The notes under the pieces are model-generated. The model saw only the letters and a list, made by a program, of their open reading frames with translations. It searched no databases and was not told where the DNA came from. A stretch of DNA of 35,656 bases, from contig NZ_JADEXG010000056.1 of assembly GCF_015207255.1 (NCBI RefSeq), forward strand, positions 1 through 35,656, read 5' to 3'. Origin of the DNA: Vasconcelosia minhoensis LEGE 07310 (GTDB lineage Bacteria > Cyanobacteriota > Cyanobacteriia > Phormidesmidales > Phormidesmidaceae). Below, in pieces: positions 33,702 through 35,656 of the stretch. The translations under genes and the position numbers were made by a program. The first letter of the stretch is position 1. Each line of letters begins with the position of its first letter.

Positions 33702-34526
33702 TCAAGCTCCCATACCTGAATAGTGCCTCAGCCCTCGCCGCCAGAGCCAGCGGTTGATGGCCAGCGAAACCCCACCCCAAAATAGGATAGTGACCAGCCC
33801 TCGGCCTAAATCGACTGGCAGGCCGACCAGTAAGCTGGCCGGAAAATAAATCATGTAGGGAAACGGTGTCCATAGGACAAATTCTCGTACAGCAGGCGGA
33901 AACAGCTCCAGCGGCGCAATCATACCGGAGAGGAAGATATAGAAGAGATACCAGAACTGCTGAATCGCCGTCGCCCGCTCGACCCAGAAGGCTAGCATGG
34001 CAAAGGTATATTGCATGATAAAGCGCAGGCAGAAGGAAAGCGTAATGGCAATCAGGCCCCAAAACCAGCCGTAGAGCGTCGGCATCCAGATCGCGTCAGG
34101 GTACAGCCAGAAAAATAGGCCAACTAGCAGAATCGCAAAGGGCAGCCGGGCAAACCGCTCGGAAAAATGGCTGAAAAAATGCCGCCAAACTGGATCAATC
34201 GGCTGAAGTAGCAAAGGCGACAGCTTACCCTGCACCACTTCCTTTTCAAACTCCCAAATCACCCAGACCACCGTAAACTGCCGGGCGAGGAATACTGCCA
34301 GAAAGTAGCGAACAAATTCCACCGGCTGCAACCCCATCTGCCCACTCTGTGCCGCCTGGTTCCACAGCCCCATCAGAATCAGTGGAAAGCTGCCCGACAG
34401 CATCCAGAGGATCAGCTCGGCTCGGTATTCGACCATGTAGGCGTAGTAGATGACCGAGAAGACCCGAAAGATGCGCCAAGGTCGGTACAGCCATCGCCAG
34501 GGAGCCGCCATCAAAATAGGCACCAT
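33702..34526 (-). CDS. ABC-2 type exporter permease (first permease of the operon)
   Basis: This 274-residue membrane protein has about six hydrophobic helices (VFSVIYYAYMVEYRAELILWMLSGSFPLILMGLW at the start, FYLFYIFLSGMIAPLELFPPAVREFVLWTPFPYMIYFPASLLVGLP near the end), consistent with the COG4587-like group. The cytoplasmic stretch EVVQGKLSPLLLQPIDPVWRHFFSHF is typical of that family. Its ATG (34524-34526) shares one base with the TAA of the ATPase gene (TAATG), so the two are coupled. The exported substrate is unknown. Confidence 0.9.
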   Translation of the reverse strand: MVPILMAAPWRWLYRPWRIFRVFSVIYYAYMVEYRAELILWMLSGSFPLILMGLWNQAAQSGQMGLQPVEFVRYFLAVFLARQFTVVWVIWEFEKEVVQGKLSPLLLQPIDPVWRHFFSHFSERFARLPFAILLVGLFFWLYPDAIWMPTLYGWFWGLIAITLSFCLRFIMQYTFAMLAFWVERATAIQQFWYLFYIFLSGMIAPLELFPPAVREFVLWTPFPYMIYFPASLLVGLPVDLGRGLVTILFWGGVSLAINRWLWRRGLRHYSGMGA

Positions 34527-35464
34527 TAAACTGCGCCTGCCTGAAACACCCGCCCAATCACGTCTTCAACCGGCGGGTCGGTGACGGTCAGATCCTGTAC
34601 CGGCAGGTCAGCCAGGATTTGAGAAACTGTTTGGGTAAGGCGATCGCGCTTCACCAAAAAGACGGCCTGACAGCCCTCCAGACTCTTCAGCTCGCCGTAG
34701 GTCTGGAGCTTTTCGGACGGTAGGCTACAGTCAAACTCGATAGCGACTTCGCGGTAGGGCGAAAACTGCTCCAGCAGCTGATCCAGGCGGCCATCGTAGA
34801 TTAGCTCACCCTGGTAAATCAGCAGCACCCGCTCGCATAGGGCGGTAATGTCGGCCATGTAATGGCTGGTCAGCAGCACGGTTGCCCCGTAGCGCTGATT
34901 GTAGGTTTTGAGAAAATTGCGCACCGCCACCTGGGCGTTGACGTCCAGCCCCAAGGTCGGTTCGTCTAGGAAAAGCACCTGGGGCCGGTGCAGCAAAGCC
35001 GCCAGCATTTCGGCCTTCATCCGTTCGCCTAGCGAAAGCTTGCGTACGGGCTGGGCAAGCTTTTCCTGCAGGTCGAGCATGTCGGCGAGTTCGTTGACGC
35101 GATCGCGAAATTGGCGATCGCTAATCCCATAGATGGCCGCATTAATCCGCAGCGAATCCAGCGCGGGCAGGTCCCAGAGCAGCTGCTGCTTTTGCCCCAT
35201 TACCAGGGTAATTTGCTGGAGGAATGGCGCTGCTCGCTGGAAGGGCGTTGCGCCTGCGACCGTCACCTGCCCGGTCGAGGGATGAATCAGCCCGGTCAGC
35301 ATTTTCAGCGTCGTTGTTTTTCCGGCTCCGTTGGGGCCGAGGAACCCCACCACCTCGCCCGGCTCAATCTGAAAGGAAACCTGCTTCACCGCTTCCACAT
35401 TGCGGTATTCCCGGCGAAAGAAATGGCGCAGCGTACCCTTTAGCCCCGGCTGCTTGATCGCCAC
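34526..35464 (-). CDS. ABC-2 exporter ATPase, 5' end lost to an IS element
   Basis: The ATPase has Walker A GPNGAGKTT (about 43-51), VMGQKQQLLWDLPALDSLRINAAIYG, signature LSLGERMKAEMLAALL, Walker B VLFLDEPTLGLD and the switch His in LLTSHYMADI, all intact. It is a COG4586-like protein. The annotated start GTG (35464) is not the family start: the frame continues upstream through Tyr-Pro-Val (VYPVAIKQPG, the normal end of the ENLSKxYPVA first strand), but there the sequence becomes an IS terminus with an in-frame TAA about 45 nt farther on. About 12-14 N-terminal residues, including the first strand, appear lost. It may be translated from the GTG or from a fused start, or be inactive. Confidence 0.85.
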   Translation of the reverse strand: MAIKQPGLKGTLRHFFRREYRNVEAVKQVSFQIEPGEVVGFLGPNGAGKTTTLKMLTGLIHPSTGQVTVAGATPFQRAAPFLQQITLVMGQKQQLLWDLPALDSLRINAAIYGISDRQFRDRVNELADMLDLQEKLAQPVRKLSLGERMKAEMLAALLHRPQVLFLDEPTLGLDVNAQVAVRNFLKTYNQRYGATVLLTSHYMADITALCERVLLIYQGELIYDGRLDQLLEQFSPYREVAIEFDCSLPSEKLQTYGELKSLEGCQAVFLVKRDRLTQTVSQILADLPVQDLTVTDPPVEDVIGRVFQAGAV

Positions 35465-35473
35465 CGGGTAGAC

Positions 35474-35656
35474 TGAAATGGACCCCAGAGACTGAACAAC
35501 ATGAAAGGGCAGTTAAGCTCTGAAAGATCTACGTAGTTAATACGCTTTCAACGAGTATGACACATCAACTGACTTTCTCATCTACTTTCTGCATAAACCT
35601 CATCTGGTGTTCGATAATTCAGCGACTGATGCAGTCTTTGTCGGTTATACCAATGA
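35474..35656 (-). mobile_element. Left-in-window end of an IS3-family insertion sequence
   Basis: From about 35474 to the window edge the DNA is IS sequence. The terminus read from the plus strand starts TGAAATGGACCCCAGAG, giving the TG...CA ends usual in the IS3 family; an alternative boundary at 35479 (TGGACCCC) is possible. It carries the 3' end of a transposase on the minus strand. The other end and the target duplication lie outside the window. It has inserted into the 5' part of the ABC ATPase gene, in the same orientation. Confidence 0.8.
35578..35656 (-). CDS. IS3-family transposase OrfB, C-terminal 25 residues (partial)
   Basis: The reverse-strand translation HWYNRQRLHQSLNYRTPDEV then YAESR and TGA (35578-35580) is the conserved end of IS3/IS150-type OrfB (YNxxRxHQSLxYRTPxEVY), which is part of the DDE integrase. 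The gene continues beyond the right edge. About 100 bp separate its stop from the IS terminus. Confidence 0.88.
   Translation of the reverse strand, partial: HWYNRQRLHQSLNYRTPDEVYAESR

Overview
This window is a chromosomal segment of an oxygenic cyanobacterium. It carries photosystem II genes (psbB, psbT, psbM), a plant-type ferredoxin gene, a cyanobacterial biliverdin reductase gene and a thylakoid-lumen-type pentapeptide protein. It is also dense in the HIP1 octamer GCGATCGC, at roughly one per kilobase by eye. The moderately high GC content, the many PAS/CBS hybrid kinases and the Uma2 genes would fit a Leptolyngbya- or Synechococcus-like filamentous lineage, but the genus is a guess. Most of the window is ordinary core and accessory genome.

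Layout. 1-4.3 kb: an XRE-type HTH protein with a GrpE-like C-terminus, a SpoIID/LytB-domain exported protein, ferredoxin (petF) and biliverdin reductase (bvdR). 4.3-7.9 kb: a very large CBS-PAS-kinase-receiver protein whose stop codon overlaps that of bvdR. 8.0-10.2 kb: three pentapeptide-repeat genes, two of them exported. 10.2-12.8 kb: mscL, an unknown membrane-anchored protein, an Uma2 nuclease-like gene with a remnant of a second copy, and tRNA-Thr. 12.8-16.4 kb: a NarL-type response regulator, a structured 0.5 kb gap, recF coupled to a YheT-type hydrolase, and tRNA-Gln. 16.4-20.6 kb: a small cyanobacterial conserved protein, cobyric acid synthase, a receiver-kinase hybrid and a TauE/SafE permease.

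20.6-25.4 kb is the photosynthesis and expression core: psbM and an adrenodoxin-pattern ferredoxin on the minus strand, divergent from psbB-psbT, followed by nrdR and rps1. 25.6-29.0 kb holds a TPMT-like methyltransferase, metK and an aldehyde dehydrogenase. 29.1-32.2 kb holds a 1-Cys peroxiredoxin, a second NarL-type regulator and an HtrA/Deg protease, which is a stress-flavoured stretch.

32.2-35.7 kb is the most disturbed part. A three-gene ABC-2 exporter operon (ATPase, permease, permease) is interrupted between the two permeases by a RelE/ParE-type toxin-antitoxin pair. The ATPase gene has lost its 5' end to an IS3-family element that runs off the right edge of the window.

No complete novel defence or biosynthetic system is visible. 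The points most worth following are the IS and toxin-antitoxin disruption of the exporter, the HTH-GrpE fusion, the pentapeptide cluster, the ferredoxin divergent from psbB, and the palindrome-rich gap between recF and the response regulator.
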